A DNA stretch of 64,000 nucleotides from Achatina immaculata (lineage: Eukaryota; Mollusca; Gastropoda; Stylommatophora; Achatinidae). A program made the position numbers and the translations under genes. The stretch's first letter is position 1; the number at the start of each line of letters is the position of its first letter. This document shows, one piece after another, positions 10,538 to 21,384 of this stretch. The notes beneath the pieces were generated by a model. That model made no database searches. It had not been told where the DNA came from and saw nothing but the letters and a program-made list of their open reading frames with translations. The stretch is taken from positions 3,420,531 through 3,484,530 of the forward strand of contig CM019713.1 of the NCBI GenBank assembly GCA_009760885.1, given 5' to 3'.

Positions 10538-11696
10538 GATCTCCTAACCGTAAGCCAGTCTCCCTTATGTACTTCAAACTGCAACGTTTGCACATAATAG
10601 CATAAATAACATTACGTGAAGTACAAGTGAAACCCTCCTGAACTGATAACGTGGACTTAGGGAAGGAGATCTGGCTAGTCTCGACAACAAACGGACAAGC
10701 GTTGCATCTACGGCATCCGCAACGTCTGGTACCATAAAAAGTGTCATCTGTCTTAAGATGACTACGAATTAAAAGATCCCTGAAGTTCTTGTCCCGCCTG
10801 TAGGCTACCAATGTGGGTTCCCTAAAAAGTTAACGTGTCCCAGGCTCGATCTGGAGGAGATGGAGATGGCGAAACAGTATGTTTTTAACTGCCAAGCTAT
10901 GAGGGTGGTACGTGAGTACTAGTTTCACTCTGTCCGAGCTACAGTGCGGTTTAGGGGTGAGGGCTTGTTGCCGCGATATATGGCTAATGCGGTTCCAAGA
11001 TGACGAGAGAACGTGTTCTGGATAGCCGCGTTGACGGAAGAAATCTAGCATTTTATGGCCTTGATCCTGGAAATCCGAATCCTCATTACACAAACGTCGC
11101 AATCTAAGAAGCTGGAAAAAAGGAACAGAGTCCTTACACGATCTGGGATGGGAGGAAGAGTACAGGAGGTAGCTGTGAGAGTCTGTAGGTTTATAGTGGA
11201 TAGAAGTAGTAAGCCCGGAAGGGTCGATAGTAACGGCAATGTCAAGAAAGTTAGCGGAAGTAGCAGAGATATGGGAGGTGAAAGAAATGACAGGATTGTA
11301 TTCCTTAACAAAACTGATAAAGTTGTTAAGGTCTTCCTCTGGCACTGATGTGACCCCAATGCCGTCGTCTATGTAGCGTCTATAGAAGGCGGGAAAAGGG
11401 CCTCTAAAGGCTCTCAGAACCTTGTGTTTGAAGTGGCCCATGAACAGACACGCGTAGCTGGGGCCCATCTTGGTACCCATGGCTACACCACTAATCTGGT
11501 CGAAGTAAAGACCATTGAATTCAAAAGAATTGAGTTGGAGGACAAGTTGTGTAAGGCGCAGAATAGTAGACGTAGGAATAGAGGATTGCATTTTTTGTTC
11601 AGAAAGAACTTGACGGCCTGAAGTCCCTGATCATGCGGGATGGATGTGTATAAGGATACTACATCAAGGGTGAAGATACGGTAGGTGTGACCAGGC
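10538..11696 (-). mobile_element. Penelope-like element, left copy: reverse transcriptase and first half of GIY-YIG
   Basis: The minus strand begins near 11695 with RIFTLDVVSLYTSIPHDQG (RT motif A). It continues in a frame at 11591-10830 with GVAMGTKMGPSYACLFMGHF and the catalytic RRYIDDGIGV, then FLDIAVTIDPSGL. After a frame shift, 10811-10538 encodes LVAYRRDKNFRDLLIRSHLK, the cysteine motif GCRRCNACPF and the GIY-YIG start VIYAIMCKRCSLKYIRETG. The order RT, cysteine motif, GIY-YIG is diagnostic of endonuclease-bearing Penelope-like elements. The frame is broken near 10820, and the 5' end is truncated at the junction with the right copy. Confidence 0.9.
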
Positions 11697-12883
11697 AGGA
11701 GTGTAAGGGTCTTAAAAGCAATGAGAGCATGACCGAGCCTGAGACACGTAAACTTTTTGGGGGACCCACATTGGTGGCCTACAGACGGGACAAGAACCTC
11801 CGGGATCTTTTAATTCGTAGTCATCTTAAAACAGATGACACTTTTTATGGTACCAGACGTTGCGGACGCCGTAGATGCAACACTTGTCCGTTTGTTGTCG
11901 AGGCTAGCCAGATCTCCTTCCCTAAGTCCACGTTATCAGTTCAGGAGGGTTTCACTTGTACTTCACGTAATGTTATTTATGCTGTTATGTGCAAACGTTG
12001 CAGTTTGAAGTACATAAGGGAGACTGGCTTATGGTTAGGAGATCGATTTCGCCAGCATCTCAGTGATATTTCTAAGAGGGCCTGGACACCTGTGGCTAAA
12101 CATTTTTGCCTTAGCAACCACAGAGGAAAACAGGACATTTCTGTTAGTGCGATCCGCTCTTGTTCTGCTGATGTACGATCTCGGAGGGTCCTAGAACAGC
12201 GCCTTATTTTCCAGACTAGCTGTCTCCACCCAGCTGGAATTAACAATGTCTTCAGCTTTCTGTAACTTTTTTTTTTCTTTAAAGTCTACTTTCTTTTTCT
12301 ATGCTACCCATCCCTACCACCACCCTATTTTCTTATCTGCCAACATATTGGTGTCTTTAGGATCTTGTCCTATTCACCAGTTCCATATTTTCTCCATGCA
12401 GGTGTTTATGTTCTTCATTCATTATCTCTCCGCGTCCCCTTTTCCCTCCCGTCTCCCCCCCCCCCCGACGCCTCCTCTAGCGGCTATCATGTTTCTATTG
12501 CCTTCCCCCACCCCTTTCTCCCACTTGTTCTCCTCCTCTCTCTCCACCTCTTCTTTACGATTGGCTCTATCGGGCATCTTTTGTTGGAGGTAGCGTGATC
12601 TTTCCTTCTCCCTTCTACTACACACATTTCTGTTTTCGACTTGGAGGAAGACACATTCAGATAAGTTTTCGTGGTTTTTGTCTCGTTTTGTATGTGTCCT
12701 CGAATAAGGCTCACGCCGAAATATCGGATGTTGTATGTTTTTCATTTATACATTCTCATACTTTCTATTCGTTTTTTTCTCACCTTACTCACTCCCTCCC
12801 TCACTTTGTAAAACTGCACTATACACCTCTGTCTACCTTATTTATTTAAACCAGTTTTACTGCAGTCGCCATCCCTTTTATCT
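11697..12883 (+). mobile_element. Penelope-like element, right copy (inverted): GIY-YIG endonuclease and 3' UTR
   Basis: An open frame at 11687-12265 encodes the linker LVAYRRDKNLRDLLIRSHLK, the cysteine motif GRRRCNTCPF and a complete GIY-YIG domain. The domain runs from VIYAVMCKRCSLKYIRETG through GDRFRQHLSDI and PVAKHFCLSNH to a terminus FSFL. The RT is absent, so the copy is 5'-truncated at about 11697, directly abutting the left copy in head-to-head orientation. The 3' UTR runs from 12266 to about 12883 and holds GCCGAAATATCGG near 12715. It ends near CAGTTTTACTGCAGTCG, also found in the relic at 50720-50745. Confidence 0.9.
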
Positions 12884-13002
12884 GTTAAAACATTTACACT
12901 TACAACTGGTACCACCAAGTACACGGTTAAAACATTTACACTTACAACTGGTACCACCAAGTACACGGTTAAAACATTTACACTTACAACTGGTACCACC
13001 TA
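12884..13002. repeat. 42-bp tandem repeat, 2.8 copies
   Basis: Nearly perfect units start at 12885, 12927 and 12969, with TTAAAACATTTACACTTACA and ACTGGTACCACCAAGTACAC. The unit also occurs at the far left side of the Penelope pair (8372-8435), in the same orientation. Confidence 0.92.
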
Positions 13003-13127
13003 GTAAATATTCAACTCAACTATTATTTACGTCAGGTAACGTGGTTTTAAAAAAAAATTATGGCTCTTGTAATAATTTTTTTCTGATCAGCCAACGTAAA
13101 AAAATCTCAGCATCATCTTTTTATTGA

Positions 13128-13335
13128 ATATGTTTCTTCTTCTTCTTCTTCTACTTCTTCTATCTCCCTAGAACAGTGAGTAGGATGTTCTTTGCAGTCG
13201 ACATCATGAAAATGTTGAAGTGCAGCAGATCCGGATTGAGAGAGGGTTAAGCGTCTAGTGGGGCGGATATTTTATCCAGATGTTACAGACCAACAATCTC
13301 GAGGTCAGTCCAGCTTCCCCATCGTAACCGCCAAC
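13128..13335 (-). mobile_element. Degenerate SINE-X copy with (TTC)n
   Basis: (CTT)n at 13137-13160 is followed by TTGCAGTCGACATCATGAAA, ATGTTGAAGTGCAGCAG and GGGTTAAGCG. This weakly parallels the minus-strand form of SINE-X at 57089-57445 (GATGTGATGAAGATATTGAG). Divergence is high, so the call is tentative. Confidence 0.4.
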
Positions 13336-13339
13336 CCAG

Positions 13340-14020
13340 GGTCTTCTCCACCCCCCCACCCCTCCCCTGGTATATTGTATTCTAATTATGCATAAATCCT
13401 GCACATTTAATCAATACACAATACACTGACATGCAGTACAAATCACCAAGTCTGAAATTTAAGGACACGGCATTTAAATATCACTATACGCCACAACAAC
13501 ACATACAACTGACACTGACATCAACATGACATCAAGACAGGTGTCATTATAATGGTAATTAAGCATGGCATCATATGATAATGATTTCTTATGTTGTATT
13601 ATTGAAAATCTGATGGACCTGGGGTCCCTGTCTCTTGGCCCTACACGTGGCCTACACTACGAATCTAATGTGCAGTGGCACTTAATCCACGCAGCTACCG
13701 CTGTCATGACACACCTCTATATAATCGCGTTGCTGCAGTACAAGATCAGTCTATATGAAAGCATCATAACGAATCAAACATGTTGCCTATAAATCACGCT
13801 GAAAATCATGTCCATATTGAGTAAATACAGAAACCTACATCACAGCCTAATGCACAACTACATAATCTACACTACATGAGGTGGGCACGGGAAGAATATT
13901 GCCAACGATCACCATAATACACAGGAATTTACAGCACATCCATAGGCACAACTACACAAGACATCGCCCCCGGCCATTGCATCTATCTACACTGAAACGC
14001 AAGCCAATGTTTCACTCTTC
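13340..14020. other. No gene seen
   Basis: Unassigned sequence. A short open frame at 13565-13792 has no family signature or convincing splice sites and is not called as a gene. Confidence 0.5.

Positions 14021-14072
<52 letters not shown>
14021..14072. repeat. (TA)n microsatellite at the 3' edge of an inverted LINE
   Basis: About 24 TA units run directly into TCTGAACCTTAGTGCCCAGG, the reverse complement of the family D 3' end. They replace the (AG)n tail seen on other copies. Confidence 0.95.
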
Positions 14073-14073
<1 letters not shown>

Positions 14074-15775
14074 GAACCTTAGTGCCCAGGGCACATGGGG
14101 CTTCCGCAAGGGTTTTCTACAAATGCCTGTCTTCGCCTTTTTTCTGCTCTTGCCCAGGTGAGCCCTCTATTGCTCAACATCCTTTCTGTTGTTCTTCTCC
14201 ATGTCTCTTTTGGTCTACCCTTACTTCTGCTCCCCTGTGGTGTCCATCTTAGTGCTATTTTTGGTAGTGAGTTGTCTGTCATTCGGAGCACATGTCCCAA
14301 CCATCGCCAGCGTCTTTCCTCAATAATTGTTGTCAGTGGTTTCATCTGCATTTCTGCCAATAAAATGTTATTTCTTATGGTGTTTGGCCAAAATATTTTT
14401 TAATTCTACGTAAACATTTAGTCTGGAAAGAATTCAACTTGTTTTCTATGGTTTTGGTGATTTTCCAGCACTCACTTCCATAGAGTAGTACACTTAGAAC
14501 ATTACTCTTAAATATCCTGATTTTCATATTTATGCTTAGTTTATTTGATTTCCATATATTCTGTAGCATTGCAAAAGCCTGGTTTGCTCTAGTAAGTCTG
14601 CTGTTGATGTCCTCTGTGCTGTCTCCATTTTCTACTACTCTGCTGCCAAGGTATACAAATTCGTTGACCTCCTCCACTAACTTGTTATCTACTCTGAGTA
14701 CATTTCTGTTGTTCACATTTTGCTTCATTAACTTTGTCTTTCCTACATTGATCTTTAGTCCTATGTTGTTTGCATTCTGGGTTAACTTGTTTATTTTATC
14801 TTGCATATCTTTGTGACTGCTTGATAATAGACAAATGTCGTCCGCAAAGTCAAGGTCCTCCAGCACTGTGTCAAGGGTCCATTGTAATCCTCTGCGTTTG
14901 TCTGATGTTGCCTCCTTCATTAACCAGTCTACTGCCAAGATAAATGATGTTGGCAGTACTACACATCCCTGCTTCACTCCTGTTTGTACCCTAAAGCTGC
15001 TGGAGGTATGTTCTCCACAGATAACTTTGCACTGAAAACCCTCGTATAGGGCTTTGATTACATTAACTATTTTATGGGGGAGGCCATGCCATCTTAGGAT
15101 TTTCCACAGTGCATCTCTGTTGACACTGTCAAAGGCTTTCTCAAAATCTATGAATAATGCATATGTTGTGCTATGCCACTCATTTGCCTGTTCTAATATT
15201 GTAAGTACAAATATATGGTCTATGCATGATCTTCCTTTCCTAAATCCTGCCTGCTCTTTCCGAAGTTTTCCTCAAGTGTTGGTACAATTCTGTTGATGAT
15301 TATTCTGCAAAATACTTTACTAGTGAGTGGCAGTAGGGTAATGCCTCTCCAGTTCCCGCAATCTCTGAGGTCACCCTTCTTTGGTAGTTTTACTATAGAC
15401 CAGTTTTCCACTCCTCTGGGGCTTTTTCTAAATCCCAAATTTGTTGTAATATCCGGCAAAGTTGTTTTGGTGTTTTGTTTCTTCTGCTTTCAACATCTCA
15501 GCAGTCACTTCATCTTCACCTGGTGCCCTGTCTGATTTTAGCATCTTTATCGCCTCTTTTACTTCATTTATTGTTATTGGTCCTGTATTGATGTTTAGTT
15601 CCGCTTTTGCTTCAGGTATATCTATTGCTTGTGCTGCTTGTGTTCTGTTTAGTAGGGTGTTAAAGTGTTCCCTCCATCTTTCAATTTTTTCTCTTTCTCC
15701 ACTGACCAGTTGTCCATTTTGTGTTCTTACTGCACTTTCACATCTTGTATTGAAGTTACCTGTCATCTGCTTTGT
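14073..15775 (-). pseudogene. RTE-like LINE family D, inverted longer copy
   Basis: This is the near-identical reverse complement of 3973-5145 and extends further 5'. The 15859-15428 region encodes the linker before the RT (REHFNTLLNRTQ; DRAPGEDEVTAEMLK). The 15459-15220 region encodes RT fingers with the form NWRGITLLPLTSKVF. The 14977-14375 region carries the palm with LDFADDICLL, and 14360-14079 the C-terminus with RRWRWLGHVLRM. Frame breaks occur near 15465, 15220, 14980 and 14380, so it is a pseudogene, but the low divergence from the 4-kb copy suggests a recent common source. It is bounded on both sides by (TA)n. Confidence 0.88.
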
Positions 15776-15838
15776 GAATATATATATATTATATATATAT
15801 ATATAATATATATATATATATATAATATATATATATAT
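15776..15838. repeat. (TA)n microsatellite at the 5' edge of the inverted LINE
   Basis: Interrupted TA repeat (ATATATATTATATATATAT) that breaks the LINE's linker-coding frame. Confidence 0.93.
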
Positions 15839-15889
15839 CCCTCCGAAACCGGCTACCAATCACGTGGACGATGACGCTTCGGTCAAGGT

Positions 15890-16115
15890 TATACATCCCT
15901 CGGTCTAGGCGTGCCTCGTTTACAGGGGTGTGAAATACTTCTTTAGCAGGCTCCTTCACCATGGCCATCTCTGACACCTTAGCCAGGCTAAGCGTGTTAT
16001 TAGGAACACCAATGAGAAGATGGGACAGGAGGGTCTTGGCCGGCCATGTTTCGCCCTCTTTGACGGTAGCATGTCAGTTATGGGTCACTGACTGCAGACC
16101 GGTCAGCGTCTTTAC
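15890..16115 (-). mobile_element. SINE-X fragment (5' half)
   Basis: In reverse complement it contains GGAGCCTGCTAAAGAAGTAT, ACGCTTAGCCTGGCTAAGG and the head region around CCATAACTGACATGCTACC. These match the forward copies at 26935 and 32105 and the reverse copies at 48265, 57089 and 60055. It is truncated and internally rearranged. Confidence 0.7.
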
Positions 16116-16475
16116 TTCCGGTGTAAGTTTGAAAGTGGGAAAACTCCACTTCTCCTTTGAATGTAAAGTGGAATTTTTCTCAAGAAGCTCAGTTTTATTT
16201 TTCCCTTTGAGCTATCATCTCTGGCCGCGGCTGAGATTTTAATAAGAAAAAGAAGAGGAAATGAGAGGAAGTCCAGTTTTTATACGAGATCAGATTAAAC
16301 AAATAAAGAACGTAACGCCTCTAGATGATGGAATGATAAACGATTTTGTAATCGAAAGATCTCCCTTTTCTTCCCTTCTCTACAGGAATCAAAGTTTCGT
16401 GGACTCTTGGTCGTTGTAACTTTACTAATCGACAACTGGAAATCTCAGTTTTAACTCAAGTTGTTTTCTCCGCTC

Positions 16476-16700
16476 TCATTGGTTAGTGAGAACGGCGTTG
16501 GTTTGCCAGTTAGAACTGCAGCTATCCAAACAAAAATAGTTTGGCCCCCAAATTTTCCTTCTCTTGTCCGAGCCCTGGCGGTTGGGCAGTGAATTTACTG
16601 TCCGAGCCAAGGGGGTTACACAAACTGTGTGCTCGTTTCTTGCATCTGCCGCCCTGCTCACACCGATCAGCACTGCTGCACCCGTGAGCAAGACTTTCAT
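16476..16700 (-). CDS. Possible small secreted peptide ORF (74 codons), speculative
   Basis: The ATG at 16700 opens a frame starting MKVLLTGAAVLIGVSRA, with a short positive start, a hydrophobic core and a small-residue end resembling a signal peptide. Downstream are three cysteines, a basic DKRRK that could be a cleavage site, and a tail with a CLDSC pattern. It closes with TGA at 16476. I recognise no homologue, no promoter or poly(A) signal supports it, and a chance frame is entirely possible. A CACGTG E-box lies about 95 bp upstream of the ATG on this strand. Confidence 0.2.
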   Translation of the reverse strand: MKVLLTGAAVLIGVSRAADARNEHTVCVTPLARTVNSLPNRQGSDKRRKIWGPNYFCLDSCSSNWQTNAVLTNQ

Positions 16701-16704
16701 AAAG

Positions 16705-17080
16705 GACCATGCTTCAATCAAACGCCCGGAGCATTTGCCACGTTGGATGAGGAAGTGGCTGTGGTGAAACCGTAGCAAAGATTTTATTTCGTCACGTGTT
16801 CTAAATGAAACCAGAGCCGACTCGCCAGTGTCATCGATTCCGCGACTATTTATCATAATTAGAAACTTTTCTCTCGCCACGTAGAGAATCTGAAGTGTGA
16901 TTTCCAGATTCTGTAATTTCTAGGAACATACTGACGCTTTAAAAATACTTTTTGTGCGCACGGCCAAACAGGGAAGGTAATTTCAAACCTTTGATAGCTT
17001 TATTAATATAAGGAATGATTTAAACGTAGCAGTTTTTAAGAAAAAAAAAGTGTTTACATTCACTTTACATACGTGTATTC
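16705..17080. other. No gene seen
   Basis: AT-rich unassigned sequence with no recognised exon or repeat family. Confidence 0.5.
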
Positions 17081-17155
17081 TTATCTTATATCTTATATCC
17101 TTCCCGTGCCGTTAAACGTCACATAGGGCTCGCAAAGTAGTTCGCCAATATTTAC
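17081..17155 (-). pseudogene. RTE-like family C 3' tip
   Basis: TCTTATATCTTATATCCTTC followed by CCGTGCCGTTAAACGTCACA matches the starts of the copies at 30745 and 44885. On the minus strand this is a severely truncated 3' end with an (ATATAAG)n tail. Confidence 0.8.
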
Positions 17156-17159
17156 GTGT

Positions 17160-17640
17160 ATTAATATAATATTAATAGATAATATAAATACTTTCCGTCT
17201 TCTCTATACCTCTGTACAATGATTTACACACAGCTTGAATGTGTGATATCTAAAAGCTAATATCAAAGATTGTGACAAACAAAAACAATTTTCTTTACAC
17301 TCATACACATATTTCACGTCTTCTAAGGCTATTTTTCTGTGTTTATGGAACACAAACATTTTAGTTTTTCCCGGAAAGGTCTGATAGTTTGGTCTTTACA
17401 GAAATATTAAAGTCCAACCCTCCAACCCCCCCCCCCCCAACATGTAAAACAATTATAATATGAACATACAGTCAGGAGGCTTTGTCATAAATCACAAAAA
17501 TCAGAAGTTAGTGCGAAAGTGAGCAGTAATCACCAAATTTAAGTGGTGTAATATTCACAAATCAAACAAGTTTTGCTTACTGTTTTTTTCCTAACTGAAA
17601 CAGTTAAAAACAAACTTTTTTCTGCTTTTATCATTCATTT
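17160..17640. other. No gene seen
   Basis: AT-rich unassigned DNA including a short poly-C run at 17428-17438. Confidence 0.5.
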
Positions 17641-17644
17641 CTGT

Positions 17645-18092
17645 ATTTAGATAGTTAGTCAGTCTCTTAATTAGTTAGTTAGTCAGTCAGTCATTTAGCT
17701 AGTTAATTAGTCAGTCAGTCAGTTAGTTAGTCAGTCAGTCAGTTAGCCAGTCAATTAGTTAGGTAGTTTAGTCATTTAGTTAATTAGTCTGTTACTTAGT
17801 TAATCGGTTAGTTAGTTAGCTAGTTAGATAGCTAGCTAGCTAGTTAGCTAGTTAGTTAGTTAGTCAGTTAGTTAGTCAGTTAATTAGTTAGTTAGTAAGT
17901 TAGTTTTCACACTTCACTTATTTATATTCCTATGATATTTTCATACTTCTTAGTTAGTTAGTTAGTTAGTGAATGAGATAGTTAGTTAGTTAGTCAGTTA
18001 GTTAGTTAGTTAGCTAGTTGGTTAGTTAGCTAGTTAGCTAGTTAGTTAGTTAGCAGTTACTTAGTTAGTTAATTAGTTAGTTAGTTAGTTAA

Positions 18093-18135
<43 letters not shown>

Positions 18136-18136
18136 A

Positions 18137-18185
<49 letters not shown>

Positions 18186-18225
18186 AGTTAGTTAGTTAGT
18201 TAGTTAGTTAGACAGTAAGTCAGGC
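17645..18225. repeat. (GTTA)n tetranucleotide array, about 580 bp
   Basis: Long array of GTTA/TAGT with GTCA, GCTA and ATTA variants. It is purest at 18055-18215. A single unit of the 34-bp element found at 21455-22075 is embedded at about 17912-17950. Confidence 0.95.
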
Positions 18226-18229
18226 AGGC

Positions 18230-18865
18230 AGGATCATCACTCATGCACCCTGGACACATTCATACCTGTCCCGGTCTACTATTTAATGTCTTCTTCAGCG
18301 CACAATAATTGATGGCACCTGTTCCTTCTTGCTATTTTTTGTTTACATGGATGCAGCATGTTTGAAGGTGTAAAAAACTTTCCATAAGACTTGCTCACAC
18401 TTCTTTGCATGTATTGAGAGGTGTACATTAAAAGTTTTGGCTGCTCTGGGTTAGGTTATGACCAGAACTGTAGGACTCTGGTCAGCTGCATGTCTCCGAT
18501 CACCTCGATATATCTCACGGCGCAGAGCAGCCGAGATTTCATCAGGTTCTCTGTTCAAACGTTTAGATTATTAGTTTATAAACTTACCGCAGTTATCGTC
18601 TATTTTACCTCTAAGATTTATCCCTACCACTTGCATGGATCCGCACATTTCAACTGGTTCTGGTGTCTTTTTACCCGCCTTTGTTTTTTCCTCATTGTTC
18701 CTTGGAGCTTTATAACTCCCCTTAGTGGGAACAGTGGTTTAAAACCAGCAACAGACAAGCAGGGGATTCCGCTTTGATTCCAGTGTTATCTATGCTTTCT
18801 ATACTGGTTTTAGACGTCTCTGAAGATTATCAGTGTCTTCTATACTGGTTTTCCATGTTATTTTC
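18230..18865. other. No gene seen
   Basis: Open reading stretches exist but show no domain, codon bias or splice evidence. Confidence 0.5.
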
Positions 18866-18867
18866 TG

Positions 18868-19066
18868 CTTTACACTATAATGAGATTGTCAATGATACAA
18901 GCTTCCAGAGTCTGCATCTTTCGCTATCTTTTCTGAATATCTCATTCTTCATTCTTCTCCTATTTATATTCATATGATATTTTAATACTTCTCTTATTTA
19001 TATTCATATGATATTTTCGTTCTTCTCTTATTTATATTCCTATGATATTATCATACTTCTCTTATT
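18868..19066. repeat. Short array of the 34-bp unit, with lead-in shared with 21385
   Basis: The lead-in TACACTATAATGAGATTGTC is followed by about four units of CTTCTCTTATTTATATTCAT ATGATATTTT. The same lead-in and the same unit, much more expanded, occur at 21385-22075. Confidence 0.88.
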
Positions 19067-19644
19067 CAGAAATGCAACTCAGAAAATGAAATAATGGGCG
19101 TCTCCATAAAAAACAATTATGGGCTTTACACTCGTGACATATACTAATATATAGCAACCCACGGACTTTTTGGCAATTACTTCCTCTTGGCTGGAACGAA
19201 GTCTCTCTCTGGTGTGGTTGACCTTCCCATGATGTCTGAATTCTCTCTTCGCTCCCTTATAGTCACTGAGTGCAATGGAATACAGTGTGCCTGGCCCTGC
19301 AGGAGATATCTTCCACCTTCAGAGACCGTTTTCTCTCAGTTTTACCGTCTCTGATATACAGTTTTCTCTGGTAAAGGGCGCTGATAGTGGGTCACGAACT
19401 CACAATCTTTGCGAGTGAGAAGACAGTCCACTATCGATTGGTCTATTCTAGTCTCCCATAAATTTATAGTATTGATATCCTGCAAACATTGTGCAGTAGC
19501 TCAGACTTTCTTCCTTCGTGTTGCGAAGCTCAGACAGTGTCGCTTTATTCTTCTGAACATCTTTCCTTCCTCTAATGACAGAAACAAACGATGCTTAATA
19601 TTGATAAGATCATTTAATTTACGGTTTATGCTTTTGAATTCACC

Positions 19645-20465
19645 ACCAAAGCCACCACCACCACCGTCATCATCACCATCACCACCAAAACCACCATCAC
19701 AACCACCACCACCGCCGCCACTACCACCACCAAAACAACCATCATCACCACCATTACCATCACCACAAAACTACCACCATCACCAGCACCACCACCATCA
19801 CCAGCACCACCATCACAAACCGTCACCACCACCACCACACCACCAAAACCACAATCAAAACCACCACCATTATCATCACCACCACCACCACCAAAACCAC
19901 CACCATCATCATCACCACCACCACCAAAACCACCACCACCAAAACCACCACCATCATCACCATCACCACCACCACCAAAACCACCACTCTCATCATCACC
20001 ATCACCACCAAAACCACCACCATCACCATCACCACCACCACCACCAAAACCACCATCACCACCACCCCACCACCAAAACCACCACCAAAACCACCACTCT
20101 CATCATCACCATCACCACCACCACCAAAACCACCACTCTCATCATCACCATCACCACCAAAACCACCACCATCACCATCACCACCACCACCACCAAAACC
20201 ACCATCAAAACCACCACCATCATCATCACCACCACCACCACCAAAACCACCACCATCATCATCACCACCACCACCACCAAAACCACCACTCTCATCATCA
20301 CCATCACCACCAAAACCACCACCATCACTATCACCACCAAAAGCAACACCACCACTACCACCAAAACCAAAACCACCACCATCAAAACCACCACCACTAC
20401 CACCAAAACCACCACCACCACAATCAAAACCACCACCACCACTATCATCATCATCATCATCACCT
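19645..20465. repeat. (CCA/CAT)n compound trinucleotide array, about 820 bp
   Basis: CCACCA and ATCATC triplets with AAAACC interruptions of irregular period. All six frames over it give His/Thr/Pro or Val/Met-rich translations, as expected from the repeat. No promoter or splice evidence supports coding. Confidence 0.95.
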
Positions 20466-20500
20466 GCAAATCACTGTGTCATTAATTCCAAAGTGTACCT

Positions 20501-20712
20501 CAGCGTTTTCCAACCCCTTTTCGGATCAAGACCGATCTCGACGTCTTAAAGATTTTGACGTCTTTCCCCCTCCACAGCATAATACCCAAGCAAGTTCTGA
20601 AAAGTATACATAGTTGTATAAATTATTCTAAGTATTCCTCTCCAAAAAATAATTCAAATTGCACCCCTCCCTCTCCATTAATGGCGCGCAGACCCCACGT
20701 TGGGAAACACTG
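20501..20712. mobile_element. hAT-type MITE, 212 bp
   Basis: It begins CAGCGTTTTCCAACCCC and ends TTGGGAAACACTG, giving imperfect terminal inverted repeats of the hAT CAG...CTG type. Flanking 8-mers GTGTACCT (20493-20500) and ATGTACAT (20713-20720) match at 6 of 8 positions, as expected for a decayed 8-bp target duplication. It is non-coding. Confidence 0.78.
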
Positions 20713-20719
20713 ATGTACA

Positions 20720-21245
20720 TTCATTTGTTTTTATAAAATATTCTTAAACAGTAGAATTGTTTCAGCCGTATCAGACTTCCTCGTGATACTCTCCTCAAAC
20801 TGGTCAAGGAGTTACATGTAAATCCACCCCACGTCAGCCACATCCGTCACCGAAAAGGCAGGGATTTCATTGGTGGGGTCTTTCATACATTTTGGGGACA
20901 CTGCACCTTGAACTCATCACAATGCATTCGCTAAAGAACTGAAGCTGCTTGAAGGAATCATTGGCTGGCCCCGAGAAACAAGGGAAATCACTGTTAGTCA
21001 GAATCAACCATGCCATTTAATGCAGCGAGTTGTCTCAAGGACAGAGTTCTTCAGCCCTCTAGAGACGTTGCGGAGATGACGCTGGCCTTCTTTCACAGGT
21101 AAGATTTATACAGATAATGATAGTTACTGTCTGTTTATCTGCTTCACGTCAACAGAAGAAGCCACTGTCAAATGTTTATGTCCATGTCTTGTCTTTTTTT
21201 TTTCACTGTTTACGCTGTTCTACTTACATGTTGATTTCTATGAGG
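20720..21245. other. No firm gene; weak donor-like site at 21098
   Basis: GCCTTCTTTCACAG is followed by GTAAGATTT at about 21099, a good splice-donor match, but no supported coding frame precedes it. Otherwise unassigned. Confidence 0.35.
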
Positions 21246-21254
21246 GGTCACTAT

Positions 21255-21345
21255 TGTCCAAGTTACTGTCCATGTTACGATCTATATTATTGTCCATGTT
21301 ATGATCTATATTATTGTCCATGTTATGATCTATATTATTGCTAGT
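21255..21345. repeat. 24-bp tandem repeat, about 3.5 copies
   Basis: Units of GTTATGATCTATATTATTGT plus CCAT. Confidence 0.88.
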
Positions 21346-21384
21346 GTCTCCTTTATATGCTCATCTGTTAAGACATAATACTGG

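Noticed and set aside
11045..11359. Separate proteins in other frames of the Penelope reverse transcriptase
   Set aside because: They overlap the RT frame, which carries the catalytic YIDD and other RT motifs. The others are shadows.
19409..20485. Long open frame encoding a His/Pro/Thr-rich protein
   Set aside because: The frame is only the CCA/CAT repeat read through. All frames on both strands stay open, and there is no unique domain, start context or splice evidence.
21060..21100. Coding exon ending at the donor CACAG|GTAAG
   Set aside because: The donor is good, but the preceding frame is short and unrecognised and no acceptor pairs with it convincingly.
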